From the NCBI GenBank assembly GCA_013002345.1, contig JABDKH010000277.1:1-34691 (forward strand): 34,691 nt of DNA, given 5' to 3'. This DNA comes from Rhodothermales bacterium. Lineage in GTDB: Bacteria; Bacteroidota; Rhodothermia; Rhodothermales; JABDKH01. Made by a program: the position numbers and the translations under genes. The notes under the pieces are model-generated. The model saw only the letters and a list, made by a program, of their open reading frames with translations, was not told the DNA's origin and did no database searches. The stretch's first letter is position 1. Each line of letters opens with the position of its first letter. Shown piece after piece: positions 23,852 through 33,358 of this stretch.

Positions 23852-26695
23852 CTACGAGGCGGTCTCGCCTTCGCTTCGCGATGCCATCGTACGTCGCTCT
23901 GCCTCGTCTACGAAGGGCCCGAGAACCCGCTCGAGTTCGGTGAGAAGCTTGGTCCGTACAAAGGGCTTTGAAACGTACCCATCGAATCCGGCCCCTACAA
24001 ACCTCTGCTCGTCGCCGGGAAGGGCGTACGCCGTTACGGCGATGATGGGCGTCCTCTCGTACTCAGGCAGCTTTCGTAGTACGGCAAGGACGTCAAGGCC
24101 CGACCACTCCTCATCGCCCAGATTAATATCGAGCAAGACGACGTCGAACCGCCTTTCCCACGTGCTGGCGAAGACCTCGTCGGCCGATTGCGCCACGGTC
24201 GATTCGAAGTGAGGCTCAAGAAAGAACCGGATCAGCTCGGTGGTCTCGACGCTGTCGTCAAGAACCAGGGCGTGTCGCACCCTGTCGGCCGGAGCTTCGT
24301 CACGTGCGGCCACAGCTGGCCGATCCGGGGCTCGCAATCGCGTCGCGGATCCGTTGGCGGATGAAGCCTGGGCGCCCGCGACGACCGGGAACCATATGGA
24401 GAACTCCGTTCCCTTGTTCTTCTCACTTTCGACGGATATCCGACCGCCGTGCATCTCGACAAGCTGCTTCGTGATGGCGAGGCCGAGGCCCGACCCTTCA
24501 TGAGATCGCCCTTCGCCGGTCGATTCCTGCTTGAACTCATCGAACAGGTGCGGGAGAAACTCGGAGCTGATGCCAACGCCCGTATCGCGAATCATCAGGT
24601 GTATGCGTGTCCGGTCCTCCCGCAGTTCGAGTTCGACATAACCTGTATCAGTGAACTTGAGCGCGTTGCCGACCAGATTGTTGATGATTCTGTGCAGGGA
24701 TGGGCGATCGATTTTGGCAGTCGGCAGATCAGTCGGGGGCGAGAAGCGCAACTCGAGCCCCTTGTCTGCGGCCATATCCCGAAGCATCTCGAGCGCGCTG
24801 TCTATCTCCGAGGCCAGATCGGTCTCCTCGAGATTCAGTTTCATCTCCTTGGCCTGGAGCCGCGAGAGGTCCAGTACGGAGTTGAGCGTCTCGAGAAGCC
24901 TATGTCCACCCTGTTCAATCCGCTCCGCAAATTGCCTCATGGTGTCAGGGACCATCTCCGTCAGCGCTTCGGAGTATCCGATCATGATCGTGAGCGGCGT
25001 CCTGATCTCGTGCGACATGTTTGCCAGGAACGACGATTTGAGCCTCGACAGTTCTTCGGCCTGAAGCTTTGACTCGATCAGGGCCTCCTCCTGCCGATGG
25101 CGCTCGAGCGTCGTCGAGACGACATTGGCCACTGCCTGGAGAAAATTGACGTCGTCGTCCGTGAAATCCCGTGCCGTGCGAGAATGAGCCGCGAGGACAC
25201 CCCAGGCCGCATCTTTTCCGTGGATGATGACCGTCGCGCCGCTGACTAGTCCGTGCTCATGCATTAGATCGGCGCCCTGGAATCTTCCCTCCTCATGCAC
25301 GTTCTCCATTACGACTGCGCGGTTGACGGAAAGGGTGTAGCCTACCTGCGTATCGTTTTCTGCGCTGACCCACGCCTTTCCAACTACTCCCTCGGGCCAT
25401 CCGAATCCGGCACGCACGAAAAAGGCGTTCTTGTCGTCCAGGAGTTCACAGATCGAGTTGTGGGAGACTTCCAGTGTCTCGGATACCTTCTGGACCGCGT
25501 CATCCATAACCTGTTGCACACTCGGACTCGACAGTGCGAGCTGACCCAGCGATGCGATGGCGGCCTGCTGCGTGGCGCGCATCCGCAGCTGTCGTTCGGT
25601 TTCACGGCGGCCGGTGATATCATCGGCGAGACATACAAACCCTTCCGGCTGGCCGTCGGCGTCGTACATCACGGCGCCCGAGAAGGAGGTGGGGAATTCA
25701 CGGCCGTCACGGGTTACAAACGTTGTTTCAATTCCCGATAGAGTCCCGCTGTCTGGCTCCGACGGATCGATGAAAGCAAACGGGAAGGTGGGAACGACCT
25801 TGTGTATGTGAGTCCCGGGCAGGTCGTGTTTCTCATATCCCAGGATCTTACAGGCCGCAGCGTTTGTCGTCTTGATCACACCTTGCGGATCCGTCACAAT
25901 CAGCATATCCACCATCGACGTGATGATGTTGTCGGTATACTCCTTTGCCTTTACGAGGGCCGCGCGGGAGGTGTTCAGTGAAGCCGCCATGGCATTGAGC
26001 GCCTCTGCGAGGGTCTGCAGTTCGTCACGGGACTCGACCACCAGCTGTTGATCGAATGACCCCTGCGAGATTTCCTCGGTGGCGCGAGTAAGCTGCGCCA
26101 ACGGGTCCGTGATCTTGAGAACGAGGACATAGGAGAGGAGCACTCCCAGCAGCGCGAAGAAAGCGCCTATTCCGATACTGATATTGCGCAGGAACTTGAT
26201 CTCACCGTTGATCCGGTGCAGGGAATAGCCGACTCGGAAGCCGCCATGGTAGTTGTCGCCGGCAATGACGGGTACGGTTACGTCCAGTATCTCTCCGCTC
26301 GACATGACGACGGGAGCTCGAGCGGCTGCCGCATTGAGGCTGATGTCATCCTTCAGAATGATCGATTGGAAACGGTTCTCCTGGGTTCCGTCCGACAGGA
26401 TCTTGCCCTGGCTGTCGAACGCATACACGTAGTCAATGTCGATCAATGACAGCAAGGGCGACAGGCGGTGGCGCAGGCCGTCCTCGTCGTGCAGCTGCAA
26501 TTCCTCCCACGCTGAAGCGCGCAGCACCGTCGCGATCGACCGGGCCTTTTCGTCCGCACGATTCGTCAACAATCGCTGCTGACTGAGAAAGTTGATCAGC
26601 GTCAGAGCGGTGGCCATGACCAGGAGCAGTACTCCACTGAACAGCATAAACTTGCCGCGGAGTCCACCCCATTTGTGATATCGAGTCGATTGCAT
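23852..26695 (-). CDS. Membrane hybrid sensor histidine kinase (HAMP-PAS-GAF-HK-REC)
   Basis: A 947-aa hybrid kinase. TM1 at ~16-37 and TM2 at ~172-194 flank a ~135-aa periplasmic sensor. HAMP follows (~195-248), then PAS (~255-370, with NAAACKILGYEKHDLPG) and GAF (~385-530). The HisKA H-box SHEIRTPL has the phospho-accepting H562. HATPase_c blocks are N (NNLVGNALKFTD, ~672), G1 (DTGVGIS, ~704) and G2 (GSGLGLAI, ~734). A linker leads to a receiver with acidic pair D813-D814, phosphoacceptor D856 in LLDINLGD, T888 and K910. No DNA-binding output is present, so a phosphotransfer partner must lie elsewhere or the receiver modulates the kinase itself. It is 168 nt upstream of, and co-directional with, the envelope operon, so it could respond to envelope cues; that link is inference. 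Confidence 0.9.
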   Translation of the reverse strand: MQSTRYHKWGGLRGKFMLFSGVLLLVMATALTLINFLSQQRLLTNRADEKARSIATVLRASAWEELQLHDEDGLRHRLSPLLSLIDIDYVYAFDSQGKILSDGTQENRFQSIILKDDISLNAAAARAPVVMSSGEILDVTVPVIAGDNYHGGFRVGYSLHRINGEIKFLRNISIGIGAFFALLGVLLSYVLVLKITDPLAQLTRATEEISQGSFDQQLVVESRDELQTLAEALNAMAASLNTSRAALVKAKEYTDNIITSMVDMLIVTDPQGVIKTTNAAACKILGYEKHDLPGTHIHKVVPTFPFAFIDPSEPDSGTLSGIETTFVTRDGREFPTSFSGAVMYDADGQPEGFVCLADDITGRRETERQLRMRATQQAAIASLGQLALSSPSVQQVMDDAVQKVSETLEVSHNSICELLDDKNAFFVRAGFGWPEGVVGKAWVSAENDTQVGYTLSVNRAVVMENVHEEGRFQGADLMHEHGLVSGATVIIHGKDAAWGVLAAHSRTARDFTDDDVNFLQAVANVVSTTLERHRQEEALIESKLQAEELSRLKSSFLANMSHEIRTPLTIMIGYSEALTEMVPDTMRQFAERIEQGGHRLLETLNSVLDLSRLQAKEMKLNLEETDLASEIDSALEMLRDMAADKGLELRFSPPTDLPTAKIDRPSLHRIINNLVGNALKFTDTGYVELELREDRTRIHLMIRDTGVGISSEFLPHLFDEFKQESTGEGRSHEGSGLGLAITKQLVEMHGGRISVESEKNKGTEFSIWFPVVAGAQASSANGSATRLRAPDRPAVAARDEAPADRVRHALVLDDSVETTELIRFFLEPHFESTVAQSADEVFASTWERRFDVVLLDINLGDEEWSGLDVLAVLRKLPEYERTPIIAVTAYALPGDEQRFVGAGFDGYVSKPFVRTKLLTELERVLGPFVDEAERRTMASRSEGETAS

Positions 26696-26895
26696 TGGCG
26701 TGGGTCGGCGTTTGGTCCTGGCGGGACGAACAGACTTTGCGAGGTTTCTTCATGAAAAAAATCGACAGGAGAGCCCTCTACTTAAGTCAAGTGCCGGTGA
26801 GCCGGTAGCCTTATCTTCCTTGTAACAAAATGACTTACGAGCAGCAGCCCCCGTCATGTGCTTGCTCGTACTGAATCGCAAATCCGGACATCGAC
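26696..26895. promoter_or_regulatory. Divergent intergenic region between kinase and methyltransferase
   Basis: A 200-nt gap from which the kinase (left) and the methyltransferase (right) are transcribed. A TTGACT hexamer on the - strand (26785-26790) is the only sigma70-like -35 candidate; no matching -10 is found at 16-18 nt. No ORF with support and no convincing operator was seen. Confidence 0.3.
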
Positions 26896-27636
26896 GTGCT
26901 CGCCTTTCGAAGACTCCTTCTCTTCCTGATCCTGTCAACGGGAGCCGCAGGATTCGGGTGCGGCCCGGAAGGGACTCCTGATCCTGCGAAACTGTACCAG
27001 TCTAGAACGCCGACCGATAGTCTTGGCACCGGTCGATTCTTCCTCGGTCGTGAAATTCCGAGAGTGCGTTCACACGCGGAGGTCGCGGAGTGGCTCAACC
27101 GACCGGGTCGTGACCAGGCCGAGTTCCCCGATCGCCTCGTGGCCGCGCTGGACCTGCGACCCGCCGACGTGGTGGCCGACATCGGCGCAGGGACAGGGTT
27201 TTACTCTTTCAGGATTGCTCAGCTCGTGCCGCATGGCAGGGTCCTCGCCACCGACATACAGCCTGAAATGCTCGACGAGCTTCGTCGCCGGGCGGTTGAG
27301 GAGGAAATCAGAAACGTGGAGGTTGTTCAAGGGGAGGAAGACGATCCGAATCTTCCGGTCAACTCGATCGACCTCGCTCTCATCGTCGGGTCATATCATG
27401 AATTCTTCTATCCATACGAGATGATGACCAGGGTCGTGGAATCGCTGGTACCCGGCGGTCGTGTGGTGCTCGTCGAGTATCGAGGGGAAGACGAGACCCT
27501 GCCCGTTGCCCCGATTCATCGCCTGACGGAGGAGCAAGCTCGCCAGGAAATGGAGTTCGCGGGCCTGCGATGGGTTCGAACAAAACGCGAACTGCCGCAG
27601 CAACATGTGCTGATTTTCGAGAAGCCGAGCTTATGA
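26896..27636 (+). CDS. Class I SAM-dependent methyltransferase with N-terminal export signal
   Basis: A 246-aa protein. Residues 1-22 look like a signal peptide or membrane anchor (R5-R6, LLLFLILSTGAAGFG) with C22 in a non-canonical lipobox context (GFGC). The mature part has the sub-family lead-in AEWLNRPGRDQAEFP and a Rossmann methyltransferase core: motif I VVADIGAGTGFYSF, motif II TDIQPEMLDEL, an acidic VQGEEDDPNLP, motif IV IDLALIVGSYHEF, then LVPGGRVVLVEY. The substrate is unknown. The GTG start at 26896 is the only plausible initiation codon: an in-frame TGA lies at 26872. Similar exported methyltransferases are annotated in several phyla, though the cofactor is cytosolic. It diverges from the hybrid kinase and is followed by a second kinase on the same strand. 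Confidence 0.8.
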   Translation: MLAFRRLLLFLILSTGAAGFGCGPEGTPDPAKLYQSRTPTDSLGTGRFFLGREIPRVRSHAEVAEWLNRPGRDQAEFPDRLVAALDLRPADVVADIGAGTGFYSFRIAQLVPHGRVLATDIQPEMLDELRRRAVEEEIRNVEVVQGEEDDPNLPVNSIDLALIVGSYHEFFYPYEMMTRVVESLVPGGRVVLVEYRGEDETLPVAPIHRLTEEQARQEMEFAGLRWVRTKRELPQQHVLIFEKPSL

Positions 27637-27647
27637 CCGCGACTCTC

Positions 27648-27677
27648 CGGCACTAATGCCGACCTGCGTGCTTTTTT
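27648..27677 (+). terminator. Possible weak terminator after the methyltransferase
   Basis: Stem CGGCA (27648-27652)/TGCCG (27657-27661) with loop CTAA, and T6 at 27672-27677. The 10-nt gap between stem and T-run is unusual; an alternative 4-bp GCAC/GTGC pairing would adjoin the T-run. Weak support. Confidence 0.35.
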
Positions 27678-27838
27678 GAGGGAATAGGGGCTTTTGTTCC
27701 GAATTCGTGCGCCGATACTGAGACCAGATTGATCATGTTCTGACGGTCCGGCACGCCAGTTGGCAGACGCTTCACGCTTTGGCGCGAAGTCCGACAAATG
27801 ACGCCTGCCGCCGTCTCCAACACCCATCCCAAAGTGCG

Positions 27839-29149
27839 ATGCAGCAGCAGCCGGATAGAGAGCAGATTAGTGGAGCCGTTTCGGCAGCCGAACTTCGAGA
27901 ACGAATTGTTCAGCTGGAGCGAGAAGTAGCGGAGCTTCGCAAGTCGAGAGATGAAGCTGAGCAGCTCAGCAACATGAAGTCGGCTGTTCTCACGAATCTT
28001 TCCCACGAGATTCGCACGCCACTGGCGGCGATTGTTGGCTTCGCGTCGATCCTCCAGGAAGAGCTCACAGATCGGCATCAGAAATTCCTGGACTTCATCG
28101 AGCGCAGCGGCAAGCGGCTGATGGACGCCCTGAACTCGATCCTCAACCTGTCAATGTTGGAGGAAGGGAACTACAGACTGCGATCCGAGGTGGTGGACGT
28201 CGTTCAACAGATCGAGGAAGAGATCTCCGGACTCAAGCGAACGGCTTCGGACAAACACCTTGAACTTCGAGTCCGGTACGCGACAGACGTGATTATGGCG
28301 ACGATCGATCGTACAGCCCTCGATCGCGTCGTGCACAATTTGCTCGAGAACGCAATTCGATTCACCGACACGGGTTCGGTGGAAATGGATGTGGTACCGA
28401 CCGGGACTTCGCTCGAGCTGAGAATCACGGATACGGGACATGGCGTGCGGCCAGAGTTCCAACCGCTGATGTTTGACGCATTTGCGCAGGAGGCAGACTC
28501 TGCCCACAGTTACGAAGGCGTCGGGCTGGGCCTGACCATAACGAAGCGGCTCGTAGACCTCATGGGAGGGACTATCGAGGTCGCAAGCGCCATCGGGAAA
28601 GGAAGCACGTTCACTGTGATGATCCCCGATGCCATTCAGTCGCCGACCGCAGCCGATACGGTAATCGGGAATTCCGAGGCTGAGGTCGTAGAGTCCGATG
28701 TAACGGATGCGGTTGCTGATCGTCGGGTGCCGAAAGTCACCACCCCCGACGTCACATCCGACGAGTCCGTCGCGAAGCCGAGCGTCATGGCGGTCGAGGA
28801 CAACCCCGACATGCTCATACTGCTGCAGCACCTTCTGAGCAGCCGCTGCGAGGTGTCGACGGCAAGCAACGGCCGGACCGCACTCGAACTCGCGCGCGCG
28901 AACAACTTCGACGCCATCCTGATGGACATCAATCTCGGCGAAGACGAGACGGGTGTCGACGTCATGCTCAAGATTCGAGAAATCGCCGGCTACCGCGAGA
29001 CACCGATTGTGGCAGTGACGGCATATGCTCTTCCGGGTGACCGCGAGCGATTCCTGCAGGCTGGATTCGACGGGTATATCGGCAAGCCCTTCACGAAGCA
29101 ACAGCTGTTCCGCATGATGGACCAGGTGCTCGCGAAATCGTCGGCCTGA
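27839..29149 (+). CDS. Soluble hybrid histidine kinase-receiver
   Basis: A 436-aa cytoplasmic hybrid kinase without membrane segments or a PAS/GAF sensor. Residues ~15-45 are a coiled coil (LRERIVQLEREVAELRKSRD). The H-box SHEIRTPL has H56, and HATPase_c shows NLLENAIRFTD (~168), DTGHGV (~198) and VGLGLTI (~228). A ~50-aa acidic linker leads to a receiver with E320-D321, phosphoacceptor D363 in LMDINLGED, T394 and K416. The receiver is strongly alike to that of the membrane hybrid kinase upstream: both have AVTAYALPGD and AGFDGY followed by KPF. Sensing must come through the coiled coil or a partner. I chose ATG 27839 over TTG 27779 because the extension is low-complexity and unsupported; no Shine-Dalgarno is visible for either. 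The stop abuts the glpD stop with no spacer. Confidence 0.87.
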   Translation: MQQQPDREQISGAVSAAELRERIVQLEREVAELRKSRDEAEQLSNMKSAVLTNLSHEIRTPLAAIVGFASILQEELTDRHQKFLDFIERSGKRLMDALNSILNLSMLEEGNYRLRSEVVDVVQQIEEEISGLKRTASDKHLELRVRYATDVIMATIDRTALDRVVHNLLENAIRFTDTGSVEMDVVPTGTSLELRITDTGHGVRPEFQPLMFDAFAQEADSAHSYEGVGLGLTITKRLVDLMGGTIEVASAIGKGSTFTVMIPDAIQSPTAADTVIGNSEAEVVESDVTDAVADRRVPKVTTPDVTSDESVAKPSVMAVEDNPDMLILLQHLLSSRCEVSTASNGRTALELARANNFDAILMDINLGEDETGVDVMLKIREIAGYRETPIVAVTAYALPGDRERFLQAGFDGYIGKPFTKQQLFRMMDQVLAKSSA

Positions 29150-30715
29150 TCACGCGGACATGATGTATCCGCGCGCCAGCATCGTATAATCTTTCACCTG
29201 ACGCTCGATCCACTTCTCGTCACGCCCGAGTTCCGCCGCCATGGTGCGGGCTACGAACGGGGCCGCGTCAATGCTCGCACGCGCATCGAGAAGCAGCGCA
29301 CGCAACCGGCGTGACAGCACGTCGTCTACCGTTCGCGCCATCTCGTACCGGGTAGCATATACGACCTCACCACGTAGATATGGAAGTCGTTCGTGGAGCG
29401 GCTCCATCCATTCGGTTTTCTCCCTGCAAACCTGATCGACAACGGTGGCGTCCGAGCCGTAGACGGCGAACCTCGATTCGTCGTCGGGTTGTTCCACCCA
29501 TCCATGCAGGCGCATCTCGCGCGTCACACAGAGTCGATCCTCCAGATGCGCAATGACGGCCGCGCGATCGACCGTTTCCTCCGCCATCCGGCGATACGTC
29601 GTCCACTTTCCACCTGTGATGGTAACGAGCCCCGAACGTGAAATGTGTACCGTGTGGTCGCGCGATATCTCAGCCGTACCCTCATCCTTCGACTGGCGCA
29701 CAAGCGGTCTGAGTCCGGCGAACATCGACAATACATCTTTCGGACCAGGATCCCGGGTCAGGTATCTGGCTGCATGGTGAAGTACGAACTCAAGCTCCTC
29801 CTGCAGCGGTCGTGGTTCGAGCGACGGCTCATCGACCGGAGTGTCCGTCGTCCCTATAACGACACGGCCGTGCCAGGGGATCGCAAAAAGTACTCGTCCG
29901 TCATCGGTCTCCGGGACCATGATTGCAGACTCACCCGGCATGAAGGATGAATCGACGACAATATGGATACCCTGGCTCGCCTGTACCATGGGTGAGGCAG
30001 TCGGATCATCCATCGTCCGAACGGTGTCCGTGAACACGCCTGTGGCGTTGATCACCACGCGCGCGTGGATTCGTTGCTCGACACCGGTCTCTTCGTCGAC
30101 AACAATGGCGCCGTCCACCAGATCGTTCGAATGTGTGAGGCCGGAGACGCGCATGTGGTTGACGACGGTCGCACCGAGATCCGCAGCTGTCGCAGCCAGG
30201 TTGATCGCCAATCGCGCGTCGTCGAATTGGCCGTCGTAGTAGATCACTCCACCTCGCAACCCGTCCGGCTCAATCGTCGGAAGACGCTCCAGTGTTTCCT
30301 CTCGGCTAAGATTGTGCGACGTCCCGAAGCCCTCCCGTCCTGCGAGCAGATCGTACAGCCGAAGGCCGATTCCGTAGAACGGTCCTTCCCACCAGTCATA
30401 CACCGGAACCACAAAGGGGAGATCGCGGACCAGGTGTGGTGCATTGCGCAAGAGTCGGCCGCGTTCCTTCAGCGCTTCCAGAACCAGCGTCACGTTGCCC
30501 TGCCGCAGGTAGCGCACGCCGCCGTGCACGAGTTTCGTGGACCGCCCCGATGTGCCCTTAGCGAAATCCGACATCTCCACCAGGAGAGTCCGATAACCCC
30601 TCGACGCCGCCTCGACAGCCACGCCCAGGCCTGTGGCTCCACCACCGACTACGAGCACATCCCAGCCGGCGTCCGTGGACATGATCCGCTCGATCATCTC
30701 ATCCCGATTCATCAT
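29150..30715 (-). CDS. glpD: Glycerol-3-phosphate dehydrogenase (FAD-dependent)
   Basis: A 521-aa flavoenzyme that oxidises glycerol 3-phosphate to dihydroxyacetone phosphate and passes electrons to quinone at the inner membrane. The N-terminal Rossmann motif [12 protein letters not shown] (GxGxxG at ~24-29) binds FAD. Other family marks are [52 protein letters not shown] and [16 protein letters not shown]. Length matches GlpD/GlpA-type enzymes (about 500-560 aa). The ATG at 30715 overlaps the glpK stop by 4 nt (ATGA); a second ATG follows directly at 30712. An AGGAG sequence lies about 11 nt upstream. It works after GlpK in glycerol catabolism. No glpF or glpR is in view. Confidence 0.93.
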   Translation of the reverse strand: MMNRDEMIERIMSTDAGWDVLVVGGGATGLGVAVEAASRGYRTLLVEMSDFAKGTSGRSTKLVHGGVRYLRQGNVTLVLEALKERGRLLRNAPHLVRDLPFVVPVYDWWEGPFYGIGLRLYDLLAGREGFGTSHNLSREETLERLPTIEPDGLRGGVIYYDGQFDDARLAINLAATAADLGATVVNHMRVSGLTHSNDLVDGAIVVDEETGVEQRIHARVVINATGVFTDTVRTMDDPTASPMVQASQGIHIVVDSSFMPGESAIMVPETDDGRVLFAIPWHGRVVIGTTDTPVDEPSLEPRPLQEELEFVLHHAARYLTRDPGPKDVLSMFAGLRPLVRQSKDEGTAEISRDHTVHISRSGLVTITGGKWTTYRRMAEETVDRAAVIAHLEDRLCVTREMRLHGWVEQPDDESRFAVYGSDATVVDQVCREKTEWMEPLHERLPYLRGEVVYATRYEMARTVDDVLSRRLRALLLDARASIDAAPFVARTMAAELGRDEKWIERQVKDYTMLARGYIMSA

Positions 30716-32235
30716 GATCCTGGTTTCTCCTGGTTTGCCCACCCTCTCGAGCGGTCCACTGCATTGTGCCACCTTGCCATTCTTTCGGACGCTTCGCTTA
30801 CTGTGATACGCGGCTCATAAACACGATCGACGCTCCAGATGTCGTCGATTTCGTCAATCGAGTCCCAGTAACCGATGCCAAGTCCGGCAAGATAGGCTGC
30901 CCCGAGAGCGGTCGTCTCGGCGACCGTGGGCCTGACGATCGTCACCTGCGAGAGATCTGCCTGCATCTGCATCAGGAGGTCGTTTTGAGAAGCGCCCCCG
31001 TCAACCCGAAGCTCCGCGACAGAACTCGCGGATCCGGAATCCGCGTCCATGGCGGCCATCAGGTCGGCCGATTGGAAGGCAATCGACTCCAGCGCCGCCC
31101 GGGCGAGATGTGCGGAGGTTGTTCCTCGAGTCAAACCGGTGATGGTCCCGCGTGCATACGGATCCCAGTGCGGCGCTCCGAGGCCCGTGAAGGCGGGCAC
31201 GAGGTATGTGTCGTTGCTGTCTTCCACGCTGGCCGCCAGCGTCTCCACGTCTGACGCCGTGTCGATGATTCCCAGCCCGTCCCGTAGCCATTGAACCACC
31301 GCACCCCCGACAAACACGCTTCCCTCAAGGGCGAATTCTGCGGCGTCGTCAATACGCCATGCGGCTGTCGACAGGAGGTTGTTTCGAGAGGCAACAACCT
31401 CGCTCCCGGTATTCTTCAGCATGAAACAGCCGGTGCCGTAGGTGTTCTTCATCATGCCGGTCCGGTGGCACGCCTGACCGAACAGCGCGGCCTGCTGGTC
31501 GCCCGCGATTCCGGCGATTGGAACCGACGCCGCTATGGAGGGCGTTCTTGATTCCGCGACGACGCCGCTCGACGATACAATCTGTGGCAGGATGCTTTCG
31601 GGGATCTTCAGCGCCGCCAACAGGTCCACATCCCACGTCCCCGACCGAAGATCCATCAACAGGGTGCGGGAAGCATTGGACACGTCGGTGATGTGCTTCT
31701 CACCGTTCGTCAGATTCCATATGAGCCACGAATCGATCGTGCCAAAGGCGAGTCTGCCCCTGTCTGCCAGTTCCCGCGCTCCGTCAACATGTTCGAGGAG
31801 CCACATGATCTTCGTGCCCGAGAAGTACGGGTCCAGACGAAGGCCGGTGCGATCGCGAAACATGGCCTCGAGCCCGTCCGCTTTCAGGCGATCGCAGATG
31901 TCTGCGGTGCGCCGATCCTGCCAGACAATGGCGTTGTGAATCGGTGCACCGGTCTTGCGGTCCCAGACGACCGTCGTCTCACGCTGATTCGTGATCCCGA
32001 CAGCTGCCACATCACTCCACGCGATGCCTGCCTTTCGGATCGTGTCGTTGGCCACCGCCTCCTGGGATGCCCAGATCTCCGTGGCATCATGCTCAACCCA
32101 GCCGGGACGGGGAAAAATCTGTTCGAACTCCCTCTGCGCAAAGGCTGTCGGAGTCCCGCGATGATTGTACAGAACCGCGCGCGAACTCGTCGTCCCCTGA
32201 TCCAGGGCCATGATAAACGACATAGACTCAGCCAT
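30712..32235 (-). CDS. glpK: Glycerol kinase
   Basis: A 507-aa FGGY-family kinase that phosphorylates glycerol with ATP to glycerol 3-phosphate in the cytoplasm. The sequence follows bacterial GlpK end to end: [87 protein letters not shown], the FGGY-like [32 protein letters not shown] and [13 protein letters not shown]. Normal full length (E. coli 502 aa). ATG 32235 is used; ATG 32223 is an alternative that would remove four residues before the first strand. It is the first glp gene, 62 nt behind the cation exporter, and overlaps glpD by 4 nt. Confidence 0.96.
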   Translation of the reverse strand: MAESMSFIMALDQGTTSSRAVLYNHRGTPTAFAQREFEQIFPRPGWVEHDATEIWASQEAVANDTIRKAGIAWSDVAAVGITNQRETTVVWDRKTGAPIHNAIVWQDRRTADICDRLKADGLEAMFRDRTGLRLDPYFSGTKIMWLLEHVDGARELADRGRLAFGTIDSWLIWNLTNGEKHITDVSNASRTLLMDLRSGTWDVDLLAALKIPESILPQIVSSSGVVAESRTPSIAASVPIAGIAGDQQAALFGQACHRTGMMKNTYGTGCFMLKNTGSEVVASRNNLLSTAAWRIDDAAEFALEGSVFVGGAVVQWLRDGLGIIDTASDVETLAASVEDSNDTYLVPAFTGLGAPHWDPYARGTITGLTRGTTSAHLARAALESIAFQSADLMAAMDADSGSASSVAELRVDGGASQNDLLMQMQADLSQVTIVRPTVAETTALGAAYLAGLGIGYWDSIDEIDDIWSVDRVYEPRITVSEASERMARWHNAVDRSRGWANQEKPGS

Positions 32236-32297
32236 ATTGGCCCGTGTTCGAGATTATGGAATGGAGAATAAGCACATTGGACGCTGGACGGTGACTT

Positions 32298-33200
32298 TTA
32301 CAGACAGTCTTCCGGTGATTCGCATCGCTCGAACTCGATTTCCAGGGTCGAATGCGAAATACCGAAGCGCGATTCAAGCATCAATTTGATGTCTGTTCTG
32401 ATCCGATCCATTTGCGGCGCTACCTCCTCGTCTATGACAACATGTGCCTCCAGAGCCGCCTGATGTTCGTCCATGCTCCACACGTGTACATGGTGCACGT
32501 CACGAACGAGCGCAATGCCCTCCATTTCGGCGACAACAGATTCGACATCAACATCCGGTGGAACGCTGTTCATCAGGATGTTGGTCGTGTCCCGCAGGAG
32601 GTGATAGACCTGATATAGTATGAATGCCGAGATAGCGATGGTCAGCAGGGGATCGATGAGCACAATATCGTAGGCCCACACCAGCACGCCGGCGATCACC
32701 ACGCCGACGGACGAAATCGCGTCAGTCACGATATGCAAGTAGGCGGAGCGCACATTGACGCTGTCTCTGGCGTCGCGGTGCAGCAGCAGGGCGGTGGCAA
32801 TGTTGGCCGCAAGTCCCACCGATGCAACGGCGAACATCAGTCCGCCCCGGATGGGCTGAGGGTCCGCTGCACGCTCAACCGCCTCCTTGATCAAGAAGAG
32901 AGAAATGAGGGCCAGAACAACCAGATTGAAAAACGCTGCGATGACCTCTATACGTTTGTACCCAAATGTTTTAGAAAGATTTGCTCCCTTTTTACTGTAG
33001 GTAATTGCGAAGTAGCTGGTCCCCAGTGAAGCGGTATCGCCGAAGTTGTGGAGAGCGTCCGACAGTAGCGCGATACTACCGGAAAGCAGTCCGCCGATCA
33101 CCTCGGCGATTGTAATGAGGAGATTCAACGCAACTGCTGCCAGCAGTCGTCGCTGCCGGTGCGGCGTGTCGCTCTCATCGTGTTGGCCGGACCTGTGCAT
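32298..33200 (-). CDS. CDF-family cation efflux transporter (zinc type)
   Basis: A 300-aa inner-membrane exporter with six predicted TM helices and a C-terminal cytoplasmic domain (~205-300). The transport site is two HxxxD pairs: H51-D55 in SDALHNFGD (TM2) and H156-D160 in YLHIVTDAISS (TM5). This 2His-2Asp arrangement is typical of zinc-selective members such as ZitB, CzcD and eukaryotic ZnTs. The N-terminus has three histidines (residues 2, 7, 14); no long His-rich loop is present between TM4 and TM5. The C-terminal domain has DVHHVHVWSMDEHQAALEAHVV, a metal-sensing dimer fold in relatives. It exchanges Zn2+ for protons. It lies upstream of glpK on the same strand and diverges from the PAS sensor gene. 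ATG at 33200 lacks a clear Shine-Dalgarno. Confidence 0.92.
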   Translation of the reverse strand: MHRSGQHDESDTPHRQRRLLAAVALNLLITIAEVIGGLLSGSIALLSDALHNFGDTASLGTSYFAITYSKKGANLSKTFGYKRIEVIAAFFNLVVLALISLFLIKEAVERAADPQPIRGGLMFAVASVGLAANIATALLLHRDARDSVNVRSAYLHIVTDAISSVGVVIAGVLVWAYDIVLIDPLLTIAISAFILYQVYHLLRDTTNILMNSVPPDVDVESVVAEMEGIALVRDVHHVHVWSMDEHQAALEAHVVIDEEVAPQMDRIRTDIKLMLESRFGISHSTLEIEFERCESPEDCL

Positions 33201-33358
33201 CGAAGGTATTCTGTTACGTATTTTCCGCTCCGGCCGATCAATCTAAGCGGATGTTTGATCGACACCCATGTGGCCGACGGACATCGTTCCTTGCGAGCCG
33301 TCTCGCGAATCCGCATTCGGCTCCGGAAGGACTCCCGAAAACCAATGTAGCAAGCACC
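33201..33358. promoter_or_regulatory. Divergent intergenic region between exporter and PAS sensor
   Basis: 158 nt between the exporter (left) and the PAS sensor (right). If the sensor starts at the upstream ATG (33251) the gap shrinks to 50 nt. I saw no convincing promoter hexamers, Zur-like dyad or terminator. Confidence 0.3.

Noticed and set aside
26785-26790. Sigma70-like -35 element (TTGACT) for the membrane kinase
   Set aside because: No -10 hexamer at suitable distance, and primary promoters in this phylum usually differ from the sigma70 consensus.
26752-26808. 18-codon ATG frame starting MKKIDRR in the divergent gap
   Set aside because: Too short, no ribosome binding site, and located in a region expected to hold promoters.
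28151-29101. 316-codon antisense frame over the soluble kinase
   Set aside because: The + strand shows complete kinase and receiver motifs; the antisense product has none.
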